A program made the position numbers and the translations under genes. This document shows, one piece after another, positions 1-8,502 of a stretch of 40,058 nt of DNA; the first letter of the stretch is position 1; each line of letters starts with the position of its first letter. Location: the IMG/VR virus record IMGVR_UViG_3300049445_000518, positions 1-40,058 of that record; one strand, written 5' to 3'. The notes below the pieces were generated by a model that did not search any database, was not told the DNA's origin, and saw only the letters and a program-made list of their open reading frames with translations. Source of the stretch: a virus.

Positions 1-127
1 TTCTCAACGAGTACGTCGTCGTGGCCTTCGGCCGCATCACGGCGGTCAAGGTGTACGCCACCACGGCCGGCACCGGCGGCGCCAACACCGTCGTCGACGT
101 GCTGGTCAACGGCACCAGCATCTGGGC
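1..127. repeat. Terminal redundancy, left copy (circular contig)
   Basis: The first 127 bases are identical to bases 39932-40058. The open frame ending at 308 has no start of its own here but is completed by the frame that starts at 39850, so the sequence is circular or circularly permuted. A repeat of exactly 127 bp equals a common maximum assembly k-mer, so it is more likely an assembly overlap than a biological direct terminal repeat. The unique genome length is 39,931 bp. Confidence 0.95.
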
Positions 128-308
128 TACGGCTGGCAACAAGCCGACGCTGCTGGCCACCTCCACCGGCGAGTTCGCCAATACCACCGGGGATCCGAAC
201 AAAGTCGGCGTACGGCCTGGCGATCGCGTCGCCGTCCAGGTGGCTTCCATCTCGAGCACCGGGCACGCGCGGCTCAGCGCGAGCGTCGCCATCGAGGGTA
301 ACGCCTGA
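1..308 (+). CDS. Virion structural beta-rich protein, 3' part of gene split by window ends
   Basis: This is the rest of the gene that starts at 39850. Joined, it encodes 129 residues rich in Ala, Thr, Gly and Val with alternating hydrophobic residues, as in a small beta-sandwich capsid-decoration or tail protein. It lies in the late operon between the zinc-finger gene (38989-39825) and the gene at 309, whose GTG follows its TGA directly. I recognise no named family. The function is inferred from position and composition. Confidence 0.8.
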   Translation, partial: LNEYVVVAFGRITAVKVYATTAGTGGANTVVDVLVNGTSIWATAGNKPTLLATSTGEFANTTGDPNKVGVRPGDRVAVQVASISSTGHARLSASVAIEGNA

Positions 309-500
309 GTGGACGTCAGTCTCGTCCCGGTCGCGGGCAGCCTGAGCGCCAGGGTCATTCGCGCGTGTCCCGAGCACGCCCAGTGCTCGCTCGAGTGCCC
401 GCGGCGCACGGTCGAGGACCTGGGCGAGATCGCCAGTTTCGAAAGAAAGGAGGACGGCGGTCTATGGCATCGCTTGTTCCAAACGTTGGCAAGGCCATAA
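309..500 (+). CDS. Small Cys-containing late-operon protein
   Basis: A 63-residue frame starts with GTG immediately after the TGA at 306-308 and overlaps the next gene by 37 bp. It has Cys at residues 20, 26 and 30 and a short acidic segment (TVEDLGEI), reminiscent of small accessory proteins between phage tail genes. The upstream stop may supply translation by coupling, as no strong Shine-Dalgarno is present. It is not assigned to a family, and the gene could be a shadow of the leader of the next gene. Confidence 0.55.
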   Translation: MDVSLVPVAGSLSARVIRACPEHAQCSLECPRRTVEDLGEIASFERKEDGGLWHRLFQTLARP

Positions 501-859
501 TCAGCGGCCGCATGTTCGGCGGTACGCCGACGCAGACCGAGCCGCACTTCGTCGGCTGGGGGACCGGCGCCGGCGCGGGCGCCGCGGGCAGCACCGACCT
601 GTCGACGCCGGCCACCGAGGCGCGCGTCAGCGGCACGAGCACCCAGGTCACCACCACCCAGACCAACGACACCCATCAGGTCGTGGCGACCATTACCGCG
701 GCGGGCACGAAAACCATCACCAACGTCGGCATCTTCGACGCGGCGGGCTCGGGTTCACCCCCATCGGGTGGCGTGTTGTACGCCATCTTCGACGGGCTGT
801 CTCAGGCGCTCAACTCGGGCGACTCAATCCAGTTCACAGCAAAAGTGCAATTCTCCTGA
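464..859 (+). CDS. Tail fibre/appendage-like structural protein
   Basis: 131 residues. The ATG at 464 follows a strong AAAGGAGG box at about 446-453. After a short N-terminus the protein runs through a Ser/Thr-rich region (STDLSTPATEARVSGTSTQV) into a pattern ending TITNVGIFDAAG...GDSIQFTAKVQFS. Phage tail-fibre-like beta proteins often have this pattern, with a variable front, a conserved GIFD-type strand and a terminal gDsi...v.F strand. It stops directly before the ATG at 860. Assignment is by pattern memory only. Confidence 0.7.
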   Translation: MASLVPNVGKAIISGRMFGGTPTQTEPHFVGWGTGAGAGAAGSTDLSTPATEARVSGTSTQVTTTQTNDTHQVVATITAAGTKTITNVGIFDAAGSGSPPSGGVLYAIFDGLSQALNSGDSIQFTAKVQFS

Positions 860-1207
860 ATGACCGTCGTCTCGCAGCGCACCTACGTCGATCTTCCTGG
901 GGCGCCGCCCGTGCAGTACTACCCGGATGAGATGGGTGACGCCATTCCGCCGGGTGGGGCGAGATGGCAGCTCCTGGTCGACTCGGCAGGCTATCCGGAG
1001 GGCTCGTCGGCTGATCTGGCGCTGGAGTATCAGTACGACGGCATGTGGCTCCAGGACACGATCGTCGGCGGCTTTGAGTTGGGCTCGGTCAATTGGTTGC
1101 GCTCGAGCATTGGCGCGATGGCGATGCCCTATCCCTCCCATGCGCGCGTGCGCGTCGATCGCCTCGATGCCGGTACGCTCGCCTCCGTCACCCTGGAGAT
1201 CTTGTAG
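860..1207 (+). CDS. Tail-region hypothetical protein
   Basis: 115 residues, starting at the ATG that directly follows the previous TGA. The sequence is rich in Tyr, Trp and beta-forming residues (for example WQLLVDSAGYPEG and LASVTLEIL at the C-terminus), with no signal or membrane segment. It reads like a small beta-sandwich virion protein. It ends in TAG, followed without a gap by the GTG of the next gene. I recognise no family. The structural role is inferred from the operon. Confidence 0.75.
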   Translation: MTVVSQRTYVDLPGAPPVQYYPDEMGDAIPPGGARWQLLVDSAGYPEGSSADLALEYQYDGMWLQDTIVGGFELGSVNWLRSSIGAMAMPYPSHARVRVDRLDAGTLASVTLEIL

Positions 1208-1942
1208 GTGGCAACGGCCCACGTGCAGACCAAGGATGCGCAGACGGCTTCGGGCACGAGTCTCGGAGTGAGTCTCACGGCAGTCGGCGCCGGCAATCAC
1301 CTGTACGCGGCGACGATCGTCGGATCGGGCGGGACCACGGTCACCGGCGACCTCCTGATCCCGACCAGCACGCCCAGCGCGACCTGGTCGAACGCCGTGG
1401 CCGCGTTCGTGCCGAATGGCGCCACGGGCGATTGCGGCATGCGCGCCGACTACAGCGAGAACGTCGCCTCCGGGTCCTGGACGGTGACGGCCCACGCCAA
1501 CGCCACACGTGAGATCACCGCGATCGTGTCCGAGTCATCGGGTGTCTTGACGAGCCTGTCAATCGGTGCAGTCAACCACGGCATCGCGGCGACCTCCGGT
1601 ACGACCATCGCCACCGGCAGCATCACGCCCGCGGCTGGCTCGATTCTGTACACATCCATCTGCGACAACGGCGGCACGACGACGGCCGGCACGATCGACA
1701 ACTCGTTCGTGGTCTCGAGCGATGCAACGGCCTGGAACGGGGCGAACCAGCGTGCTGGCACGGCGCACAAGGACAACGTCGCCAACAGTGCGGTGAACCC
1801 GACGTGGACCGTGCCCAGCGTGACCCAGCGCGGTGCGCTGATTGCGGAGTTCAAAGTCGCGGCCGGCGGCTTCGATCCCAGCGTGTTGCCATGGCCGGTG
1901 CCACTCACCGAAACCGTCCAGTCGGGGCTGGTCGAATTCTGA
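1208..1942 (+). CDS. Ig-like/beta-sandwich virion protein
   Basis: 244 residues, starting with GTG directly after the TAG at 1205-1207. The composition (Ala, Thr, Ser, Gly; long alternating beta strands such as ITAIVSESSGVLTSLSIGAV) resembles phage surface proteins with a jelly-roll or Ig-like fold. Only two Cys are visible and there is no membrane segment. It may be an appendage or tail decoration. No specific homologue is recognised. Confidence 0.75.
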   Translation: MATAHVQTKDAQTASGTSLGVSLTAVGAGNHLYAATIVGSGGTTVTGDLLIPTSTPSATWSNAVAAFVPNGATGDCGMRADYSENVASGSWTVTAHANATREITAIVSESSGVLTSLSIGAVNHGIAATSGTTIATGSITPAAGSILYTSICDNGGTTTAGTIDNSFVVSSDATAWNGANQRAGTAHKDNVANSAVNPTWTVPSVTQRGALIAEFKVAAGGFDPSVLPWPVPLTETVQSGLVEF

Positions 1943-1963
1943 GCATGCAGGGGGAGGCGACGA

Positions 1964-2422
1964 GTGGCTAAATTCGCAGCGGCGGGTCTGAGTGGCGCGC
2001 TCACCACAACGATCAAGACGGCGCTCGGCATCCAGCAGCCGGCGTCGACGCTGAAGGGTCGTCTCGAGATGTACATGCTGGTGCTGAGCTCCGCGGCGAC
2101 GCCCGCGGACAGCGCCATCGAGTGGATCGTCCAGAAGACCAGCACGGCTGGTACGAGTACCGCGGTGACGGCGACCGACGTCGACGATGCCTCGAACACG
2201 CCCGTTGCGGTGGCCGGCCAGACGTTCACTGCGGAACCCACCGCGGTGGCCAACACGATCCTGCTGGACATCGGCTTGAACCAGCGCTCGCCGTACACCA
2301 TCGTGCTGGGCCAGGGCTACGAGTGGCCAGTCGCCAACACCGCCAGCCGCGGCATCAGCATCGGCGCCAAACATCCGTCCGCGACGCCGACGGTGATCGC
2401 GACGGGCTACTGGCGTGAATGA
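1964..2422 (+). CDS. Virion structural hypothetical protein
   Basis: 152 residues from a GTG preceded by GGGGGAGGCGACGA, a good ribosome-binding site. The sequence is Ala/Thr/Ser rich with a central segment containing a lone Trp (IEWIVQKTSTAG) and a C-terminal strand pair ending GYWRE. Its composition resembles that of the neighbouring proteins at 1208 and 39850, suggesting a family of beta-rich head or tail decorations. No named family is recognised. Confidence 0.75.
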   Translation: MAKFAAAGLSGALTTTIKTALGIQQPASTLKGRLEMYMLVLSSAATPADSAIEWIVQKTSTAGTSTAVTATDVDDASNTPVAVAGQTFTAEPTAVANTILLDIGLNQRSPYTIVLGQGYEWPVANTASRGISIGAKHPSATPTVIATGYWRE

Positions 2423-2430
2423 GTGAGTAA

Positions 2431-2640
2431 GTGCTGATCCTGCCGCGGCACACCGCGCGCATACCCGCCGGCGCGCTGCTCGAGGACGGTCGCCAGGTGG
2501 CCGACCTGCTGCAGTGCGGCCACTGCCGGTACACGTGGCGGCTGCAGCCTGGCTCGGGCCGCGTGCGCGGCTTCTGTTTTCGCTGCATGCGCGTGACGTG
2601 CGGCAAGCCCGCGTGCGCGCCGTGCAGGCCTGCTGAGTAA
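2431..2640 (+). CDS. Small zinc-ribbon protein
   Basis: 69 residues from GTG. The C-terminal half holds an ordered set of metal-ligand-like cysteines: CGHC, then CFRC, then CGKPACAPC. Small proteins with this rubredoxin-like layout are common between tail genes of phages, though their role is unknown to me. It starts a few bases after the TGA of the previous gene. The zinc-binding call rests on Cys spacing alone. Confidence 0.75.
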   Translation: MLILPRHTARIPAGALLEDGRQVADLLQCGHCRYTWRLQPGSGRVRGFCFRCMRVTCGKPACAPCRPAE

Positions 2641-2651
2641 CTGATAGATAG

Positions 2652-3353
2652 ATGCCGATCAGCCAGTCGACGTACACGCCGGTCAACCCGGACAGTGGCT
2701 GGATCACGGCAGCCCTGCCTGCCGGCGGCACGACGTTCAACCTGTCGGGCTCGATCACGCAGGGCCAGTCGCTGAGCCTGGTCAAGCAGGTCCGTCTGCC
2801 GCGCAGCATGACCCAGGCCCAGAGCCTCAGCATGGTGCGCGCCGTCGCGCTGGTGCGCAGCGTCAGCCAGGCCCAGACGCTGAGTCTGAGGCGCGCGGTC
2901 AGCCTGAGCCGCTCACTGGTGCAGGCGCAGGCCCTGAGCGTGCGCCAGGCCGTCCAGCGCACGCTATCGCTCACCCAGGCGCAGTCGCTATCCATCGTCG
3001 CGCAGCGCGTCTTCCTGCGCACCGTCACCGCGACGCAGGCGCAGTCGGCCACGCTGACCACGGCCGTCCGTCGCACCTACACGCTCACGGTCAGCGCCAT
3101 CCAGGCGCAGGTGCTGTCGCTGATCGCCGTCGTCAGCGGCCAGCCGCCGCCCGTGCCGGTGGCCGTGCCCAGTCGCGCGCCGTCGCCGGGTATCGCCGTT
3201 AGCAACTACCTCGACTGGCCGGTGCTCATCGTCACCTCGAGCGGTGTGCCACCATCGGGTCAGGCCACGCCCAGTGTGCTGGGCTCGCCGTCGCTGCGCA
3301 TCACCTCGACCACCATTCCGCCGCCCAACGGCGAAGCCACCGGAGGCGCGTAA
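2652..3353 (+). CDS. Repeat-containing late protein (QAQSLSL repeats)
   Basis: 233 residues. From about residue 30 to 160 it carries roughly seven degenerate tandem repeats of 17-20 residues with the core (S/T)QAQ(S/T)LS(L/M)xRAVxLxRS. The rest is a Pro-rich linker and a C-terminal segment in which a strand is repeated (VLIVTSSGVPPSG, then LRITSTTIPPPNG). Regular Gln/Ala/Leu spacing suggests a repetitive solenoid or coiled fibre, presumably a tail shaft or internal linker. The next gene starts immediately after its TAA. Confidence 0.75.
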   Translation: MPISQSTYTPVNPDSGWITAALPAGGTTFNLSGSITQGQSLSLVKQVRLPRSMTQAQSLSMVRAVALVRSVSQAQTLSLRRAVSLSRSLVQAQALSVRQAVQRTLSLTQAQSLSIVAQRVFLRTVTATQAQSATLTTAVRRTYTLTVSAIQAQVLSLIAVVSGQPPPVPVAVPSRAPSPGIAVSNYLDWPVLIVTSSGVPPSGQATPSVLGSPSLRITSTTIPPPNGEATGGA

Positions 3354-4565
3354 ATGAGCAACACGATCACGCTCGGTGAGCCGCAGGTGAACACGCTGAT
3401 GGGCACCTACCTGGGCATCCAGCTCGAGCGCGCGCACACCCAGAGCGGCACCTTCTCGCTGGTCGTGCAACTGCCGTACGTGCTCAATCAGACGGTTTAC
3501 TCATACGTCGACTCGAGCGGCGTGGTGACCGACTGGTATCGCACCGCGCGCTACACCGGCTCGGGTCTGGGTCCGTACTCCGCGGCATGGCCGGTCCAAT
3601 CGCAGCAGGGCACCGGCTTCAGCCTGACCCAGTACCGACATCGGCTCGCCGACGCGGCCGGTTTCAACATCATCACCCAGGCGACCGCCGACGCGACCAA
3701 CGCCAGCCAGCTCGTCGTGGCCGAGTTTCAGAGCACCGAGCTCGAGCCGTCCTTTCTAGGCAACACCTGGGAGTATCAGCCGAGCGGGCCCAACGCGGGC
3801 GAGGTGCGCCGCGTGGTCTACGGCGGCCTGCAGAATGGCCAGGGGCTGGTCAGCGTCGAGCGCGCGCACACCAACCTGACCCTGTCGGGTACTCAGGTCG
3901 AGTTCTACGGCAAGCTGCCGCCCGTCCGACACGAGGGACGGTTAGGCCTGAACGACATCGTCAACAAGGTGCTGGCCGAGTGCTGGACGATCCAGCGACT
4001 GTCGATACCCGCGGTCCAGAACCAGCGCGTGTATCCCGTCGGCACCATCGCCCCCTGGCTGATGGCCGAGGACCAGGTCGTCGAGGTCTACTATCGTCCC
4101 GCCAACAGCGACGTGAATGCCGACGACCAGTTGATGATCAACTGGCGATGGATGTCGGGCGGCGACAACCCTGGGATCGAGATCGCCCAGACGCTGAATA
4201 CGGGCGACACGCTGCTGGTGCAGTGCTACGTGCCGATGTCGTGGTGGATCAACACCGGCACCGGCTTCAGCCTGGGCCTGACCGAGGGCCTGCAGCTCGA
4301 GACCGACCGCGCCGTGCTGCCGATCAACGGCATGGAGATCGTCGGCGCGGCGTACGTGTACACCGAGCTCAGCAAGTGGGGCCTGCCCGACGACCAGGGC
4401 ACCGCGCGTCAGTTGCGCGCCCAGGCGCGCGCGGCGGCGAACCAGTGGAAGCGACTCACGCTCGAGCATCCGAAGGTGCGCAAGCAGCACTGGCCGTCGG
4501 TGCTCACCGTCCGCTCGCGTGACAACCTCGGCTACGGCACTCCAGTCTTTACGACGCCTGGATAA
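3354..4565 (+). CDS. Tail/connector structural protein
   Basis: 403 residues, ATG directly after the TAA. It has mixed alpha/beta composition with many Tyr and Trp (DWYRTARYTGSGLGPYSAAW) and a basic helical C-terminus rich in Arg (residues about 350-390). It has no membrane segment or Cys cluster. It sits just upstream of the nozzle-like protein, so an adaptor, head-tail joining or tail-tube role is plausible. I do not recognise the family. Confidence 0.75.
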   Translation: MSNTITLGEPQVNTLMGTYLGIQLERAHTQSGTFSLVVQLPYVLNQTVYSYVDSSGVVTDWYRTARYTGSGLGPYSAAWPVQSQQGTGFSLTQYRHRLADAAGFNIITQATADATNASQLVVAEFQSTELEPSFLGNTWEYQPSGPNAGEVRRVVYGGLQNGQGLVSVERAHTNLTLSGTQVEFYGKLPPVRHEGRLGLNDIVNKVLAECWTIQRLSIPAVQNQRVYPVGTIAPWLMAEDQVVEVYYRPANSDVNADDQLMINWRWMSGGDNPGIEIAQTLNTGDTLLVQCYVPMSWWINTGTGFSLGLTEGLQLETDRAVLPINGMEIVGAAYVYTELSKWGLPDDQGTARQLRAQARAAANQWKRLTLEHPKVRKQHWPSVLTVRSRDNLGYGTPVFTTPG

Positions 4566-4567
4566 GC

Positions 4568-6610
4568 ATGCCCTACCCGCTAAGGGATTCTCTGAGCATC
4601 AACGGCCACGACTACACGCTGTATCAGCCGAGCAGCGCGGGAAGGAACGGCACCGCGGCCGGCTTGCAGGCCGACCAGGAGACGGCTATCCCGCAGATCA
4701 CCGGCGAGCCCGTGGACGTGTCCGAGGAGCCGATCGTGCTCGACACGTTCCACCTGGGCGCTTTTTATTCCTGGCGCCTGCTCGGCGGAACGTACGCCTG
4801 GGCGAACAATGCCGATGCGCGCTTTCCCAGGCTGGTGCTGCCAGGCCCGTTCGTCAATAGCATCGCCCTGACTGGCGCCACGGATTTTCCCAGGTGCGGC
4901 ATGGACTTCGCGGGCGACCTGTATGTCGGCGCCGGACAATACGTGTACAAGATCGCCGGTGGCAACGGCGCGGTCACCCAGGACCAGGACCTCGGCGCCA
5001 CCATCAACGCCTGGAGCATGATTACCTTCGGCGGCAGCCTGTACGTGGGCACCAGCGTCGGCGCGACCAGCACCAGCGTGCCCGACAAGTTGTGGCAGAA
5101 GAGCGCCGGCTCCTGGACCAACAACGCGGGTGTCCTGAGAAAGTCGCTGGCGCAGGCGTGGTTCCAGACCACCGGCGCATTGGGGACCGTGGGCTCGTTT
5201 CAGATGATCGCCTCGGACACCATTTCGTCCGTGCGCAACGTGGCGACCGCGCCGCTCACGCCCGCCAACTGGGGTGCTTCGATTCCAGTGGGTGACACCA
5301 CGTACGGCATCAATCGGCTGATCGGCGACCAGACGCACGTGTACATCAACAAGACCAACGGCCTGCACGACCTGGACGGCGTGACCGGCTACGGCCCGAA
5401 CCTGATGCCATTCTTCGCCGCGGCGCTCGACGACGAGAACGGCATCGCCGGCCACTCGAGCGGCGGCCAGATTTACTCCAGCCACCTGAGCGGGCTCTTT
5501 CGGTTAGACGTCAGTGGCGCGGCCAGCTCGCGGTTGGTGACGGTCACGCCAGGGCACGGCCTGCCGAACGAAACGCCAGTGCGCGGCAAGATTACTGCCA
5601 GCACCACCTACGGCCCGTGGCAGATCGTGGCCGTGGACAATGGCGTCGACTGCTACATCTGCTGGGGCCGCGACATCATGCAGGGCGACGCGGGTGTCTC
5701 GCCCTTTGGGTACGGCTACGGCTACGGGCCGTCACCCTCGGCGATCGGGCCCTCGCCGATGCTGTGGCACGGCGGCATCATCGTGCTGCCTGGCCAGAAG
5801 TGTTATTTCCTGGGCATCTCGGGTCTGACGTCGCCGCCGCGGTTGTGGCTGGGTACAGGGTTGCGCGCGGGTGGCACCTATCAACTGCAGTGGTGCGTGC
5901 TGCCGCGGACCGAGAACCCGCTGCAAGACGTCGAGTACCGCTTTGCGCAGTCGTGGAGCTTCTACGTGCCTGGCCAGGACTGGGGCCATCCGGCAACGCC
6001 CAAGACGCTGCTGCAGGTCGACGTCGAGGGCGACAACCTGGGCGCCGGCGCGTCCATCATGGTCAACGGCAACGCCGAAGGCGGCATGTATACCCGCCTT
6101 GGCGTGGCGAACAACTCGCCCCAGTCGCAACTCATGGTCGCGCAGCCCTACGACGGCCGACGCATCGGCTTCCGTCTGGACGGCGCGAACCCGTCGACGG
6201 TGCCCAGCATCTTGCGGGTACTCATGCCTCGGGCCCAGATTCGCGTCGCGGTGCGCCCGGTGCGGACCTACCAACTGCTGCTCGGCGAGGGCAATGCCGA
6301 CCGCTTCGGTGGCCGCGACATCACCCGCGCGATCGACGAGTTCCGCGGCTTACAACAGTTGCAAACGGGCGATATGTGCACGCTACGCGACGAGTTCGGC
6401 GAAACGTACGACGCGCTCGTGTTGCCGCCGCTCGACCGCCAGTTGCTGTACCTGCGCGGCGAGTCGGGCAAGGGCACGGCTGAGCCCGTGATGGTGGTCA
6501 CGCTGCGGGTGAAACTGCTGCCGCCGGGGCCTGGCTCGCTGTCGACGGCGCCCTGGTTCTGGGACGATGGAACGCGCTGGGACGCTGGCCGTATCTGGAC
6601 GACTGGCTGA
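4568..6610 (+). CDS. Large tail protein, possible beta-propeller nozzle
   Basis: 680 residues. The central part (about 110-330) contains repeated blade-like strands such as DLYVGAGQYVYKI, SLYVGTSVGA, THVYINKTNGLHDL and GQIYSSHLSGLFRLD, typical of a beta-propeller. The last 200 residues look like a beta-sandwich. Podovirus tail nozzles are large propeller proteins, and the position between the connector-like gene and the fibre gene fits. That role is inferred. The gene starts three bases after the previous TAA and lacks an obvious strong ribosome-binding site. Confidence 0.75.
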   Translation: MPYPLRDSLSINGHDYTLYQPSSAGRNGTAAGLQADQETAIPQITGEPVDVSEEPIVLDTFHLGAFYSWRLLGGTYAWANNADARFPRLVLPGPFVNSIALTGATDFPRCGMDFAGDLYVGAGQYVYKIAGGNGAVTQDQDLGATINAWSMITFGGSLYVGTSVGATSTSVPDKLWQKSAGSWTNNAGVLRKSLAQAWFQTTGALGTVGSFQMIASDTISSVRNVATAPLTPANWGASIPVGDTTYGINRLIGDQTHVYINKTNGLHDLDGVTGYGPNLMPFFAAALDDENGIAGHSSGGQIYSSHLSGLFRLDVSGAASSRLVTVTPGHGLPNETPVRGKITASTTYGPWQIVAVDNGVDCYICWGRDIMQGDAGVSPFGYGYGYGPSPSAIGPSPMLWHGGIIVLPGQKCYFLGISGLTSPPRLWLGTGLRAGGTYQLQWCVLPRTENPLQDVEYRFAQSWSFYVPGQDWGHPATPKTLLQVDVEGDNLGAGASIMVNGNAEGGMYTRLGVANNSPQSQLMVAQPYDGRRIGFRLDGANPSTVPSILRVLMPRAQIRVAVRPVRTYQLLLGEGNADRFGGRDITRAIDEFRGLQQLQTGDMCTLRDEFGETYDALVLPPLDRQLLYLRGESGKGTAEPVMVVTLRVKLLPPGPGSLSTAPWFWDDGTRWDAGRIWTTG

Positions 6611-6628
6611 GGAGGAGGACTTGAGAAA

Positions 6629-7429
6629 ATGCCGACGCTGAACGACGTGCTGGCCGGCTCGCAGGCGCAGGCCGTCCAGGTACAGCAGATTGTCGATGCG
6701 CTGAAGGGCACGCCGAACAAAGGGGTGCCCATCGCGCTGGTAAGCCTGAATGATCCGAATAACTATGCGCTGACGGTGCAGAACGACGACCCCGTCAACT
6801 CGCGTGCGCTGAGCGTGCTGAAGGCCGACGGGACGACGCTGATTTCGGCCGATGCGACGGGTGTGACCTTAGGCTCGCCAGTCCATCTGCCGGTGGGTTC
6901 GGTCACGTCGTCGATGATTGCCGATGGCACCATCGCCACGGCCGACATCGCTGACAGCAGCGTGACGCGCGCGAAGATCGCGGCGCATGCCGTGACGCAC
7001 GCGGTCTACGACGTGGCCCAGACCACGGACCTGCTGACCAACAGCGCGCTCACTTCCCCGCTCACGTCGGTCATCAGCGCGCCCGTGGTGACGTTGGATG
7101 ACAGCGACGGCGATGCGCTGGTGCTGATCGAGGCAGCATTCGTCATCGTCTCGGGCACCAACGCGGTGCTTGGCTGGGATTTGCAATTGCAGAACTCGGG
7201 CACCTACCAGCGCATGGCGCGCTTTAACTATTTGAGCAGTTGGGGTACTGCCAACATCTCGGTAGCGGCGACCGTGTTCATTCCTAACAGCGCGCTGCCT
7301 GGGACGAGCTTTCAGGTCGCACCGGTGATCTATTCGAGCGTTGCTCTGGCTAATGGCGCGTACCTGCGCTGTTCATCGGCGCCCGCGACCGAGTATCTGC
7401 GGATGACCGTGATCGGGCTGCGTCGCTAA
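6629..7429 (+). CDS. Tail fibre / receptor-binding protein
   Basis: 266 residues; the ATG follows GAGGAGGAC. The N-terminal helix (residues 1-30, QAQAVQVQQIVDAL) may trimerise. A beta segment (SVLKADGTTLISADATGV) then leads into a shaft with the recurrent phage-fibre pattern MIADGTIATADIADSSVTRAKI (residues about 97-118). A compact C-terminal beta domain of about 140 residues ends MTVIGLRR. This arrangement matches a trimeric fibre with a C-terminal receptor-binding head. The host receptor cannot be told from sequence. Confidence 0.75.
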   Translation: MPTLNDVLAGSQAQAVQVQQIVDALKGTPNKGVPIALVSLNDPNNYALTVQNDDPVNSRALSVLKADGTTLISADATGVTLGSPVHLPVGSVTSSMIADGTIATADIADSSVTRAKIAAHAVTHAVYDVAQTTDLLTNSALTSPLTSVISAPVVTLDDSDGDALVLIEAAFVIVSGTNAVLGWDLQLQNSGTYQRMARFNYLSSWGTANISVAATVFIPNSALPGTSFQVAPVIYSSVALANGAYLRCSSAPATEYLRMTVIGLRR

Positions 7430-7446
7430 CCCGAGAAAGGACTTCT

Positions 7447-7704
7447 ATGACCGTTGGACTGTCACCCACGAATGCGGACGTGCTCAATACCCAGGTCGGC
7501 AGCGTGCTGCGTGCCTTCACTGACACCAAGGAAGGCGTTGGCCATTTCCAGGATTGGCTGCTGGCCACGGATCTGAAGGCTGAGCCGTACCTGATGTCGA
7601 CTGAGGATGAGACGCTCATCAAGTCGGCATTCTCGACACTCGATGCCACGCTTGACACCGTGGATATGACCTTCATCAACCGCCTGACAGGTCTGTGGGT
7701 GTGA
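7447..7704 (+). CDS. Small late hypothetical protein before lysis cassette
   Basis: 85 residues; the ATG has an upstream GAGAAAGGA box. It is acidic and mostly helical (VGSVLRAFTDTKEGVGHFQDWLLATDL), without Cys or membrane segments. It lies between the receptor-binding fibre and the lysin modules, so it could be a fibre chaperone or part of the lysis set. I do not recognise it. Confidence 0.7.
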   Translation: MTVGLSPTNADVLNTQVGSVLRAFTDTKEGVGHFQDWLLATDLKAEPYLMSTEDETLIKSAFSTLDATLDTVDMTFINRLTGLWV

Positions 7705-7708
7705 CCTG

Positions 7709-7933
7709 GTGTCGATGATTGACGATGTGGTGTGGCGGACCGCAGTACCCGACCTGGTGCTCAACACCGACGCAGCGATCTATCGCCTGTGGCGCAACTA
7801 CCGCGACGAGGGAAACTTTCTCGGTGTCCCGGTGACGCCGGAGATTTCGGTGTCTGACACGGAGGTGCAACAGGGGTTCTCTAGTTCTGCCGTCATCGCA
7901 TGGAATCCGACCGATGGGGCGCGCCTGGTCTGA
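7709..7933 (+). CDS. LGFP-like cell-wall-binding module (stand-alone)
   Basis: 74 residues from GTG 7709, or 72 from ATG 7715. The pattern IYRLWRN...FLGVPVTPE...QGFSSSAVIAWNPTDGARLV (residues about 24-74) matches the layout of an LGFP repeat: Trp, then LGxP, then an aromatic Gly-Phe strand, then I-x-W-x-P-x-x-GA. LGFP repeats occur in actinobacterial surface and phage lysin proteins and are thought to bind the cell wall. The gene ends 2 bp before the C39-like lysin, suggesting a lysin whose binding and catalytic parts are separate polypeptides. The match is by eye. Confidence 0.6.
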   Translation: MSMIDDVVWRTAVPDLVLNTDAAIYRLWRNYRDEGNFLGVPVTPEISVSDTEVQQGFSSSAVIAWNPTDGARLV

Positions 7934-7935
7934 GC

Positions 7936-8493
7936 ATGACCAACGTCGCGGCGCTCTACAGCCCGTCCAGGAAGTGGACACCGGCGCCGTGGCCTGAACC
8001 TGCGCCGCCCTCGTTCACGTTCAATCGCAACGAGCCCGCGGTACGGCAGTCAGCGAGCTGGACGTGCTCGTGTGCCAGTCTGGCCTGGGTCATGAACGCG
8101 CTGGGTGTGCCGGCACCCGATGGCAAGAAATGGGATGAATGGGACGGCGTCGAAGAGCTGCGTCGACTGTGCGGCTATGGCGCGGTCAGTCCTGACTACG
8201 GCCTCGCGTATGCCAGCGGTGTGGACCTGGAGACGGTGTATTCCGCGTACGGCTATGTGGTGCAGCGCCAGGTCGTGGGCTGGGCGGATCTGGCCTATCT
8301 GTGCGAGCTCGGCATCGGGCAACTTGGCGGAGCCAGGCTATATCACTGGATGGGCGTACGTGGCTACGACGGTAGAGAGTTCAACCTGGCCAATCCAGCG
8401 CTGACGTGGAAGGGCATCGGTGATGAACTCGACGCGGCCGAGTGGAATGCCTGGGGCGCCTGGAATGCCGTCGTGGTCACCGGCGTGCAATAG
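7936..8493 (+). CDS. C39-like cysteine peptidase, probable endolysin
   Basis: 185 residues from ATG 7936, two bases after the previous stop; an earlier in-frame ATG (7900) would overlap the upstream gene and lacks a ribosome site. VRQSASWTCSCASLAWVMNALG (about 37-57) resembles the nucleophile helix of papain/C39-like peptidases, with Cys44 or Cys46 as nucleophile. His137 in LYHWMGVRGYDG and a following Asn/Asp-containing strand could complete the active site. It is followed directly by tiny membrane genes, as expected for an endolysin. It has no signal peptide. Substrate (peptidoglycan stem or cross-bridge) is inferred. Confidence 0.65.
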   Translation: MTNVAALYSPSRKWTPAPWPEPAPPSFTFNRNEPAVRQSASWTCSCASLAWVMNALGVPAPDGKKWDEWDGVEELRRLCGYGAVSPDYGLAYASGVDLETVYSAYGYVVQRQVVGWADLAYLCELGIGQLGGARLYHWMGVRGYDGREFNLANPALTWKGIGDELDAAEWNAWGAWNAVVVTGVQ

Positions 8494-8502
8494 GAGGCCG
8501 TT

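Noticed and set aside
1559-3076. A 505-residue open frame on the minus strand
   Set aside because: It lies fully antisense to four rightward genes, is Arg/Ala-rich as expected of a GC-rich shadow frame, and shows no domain.
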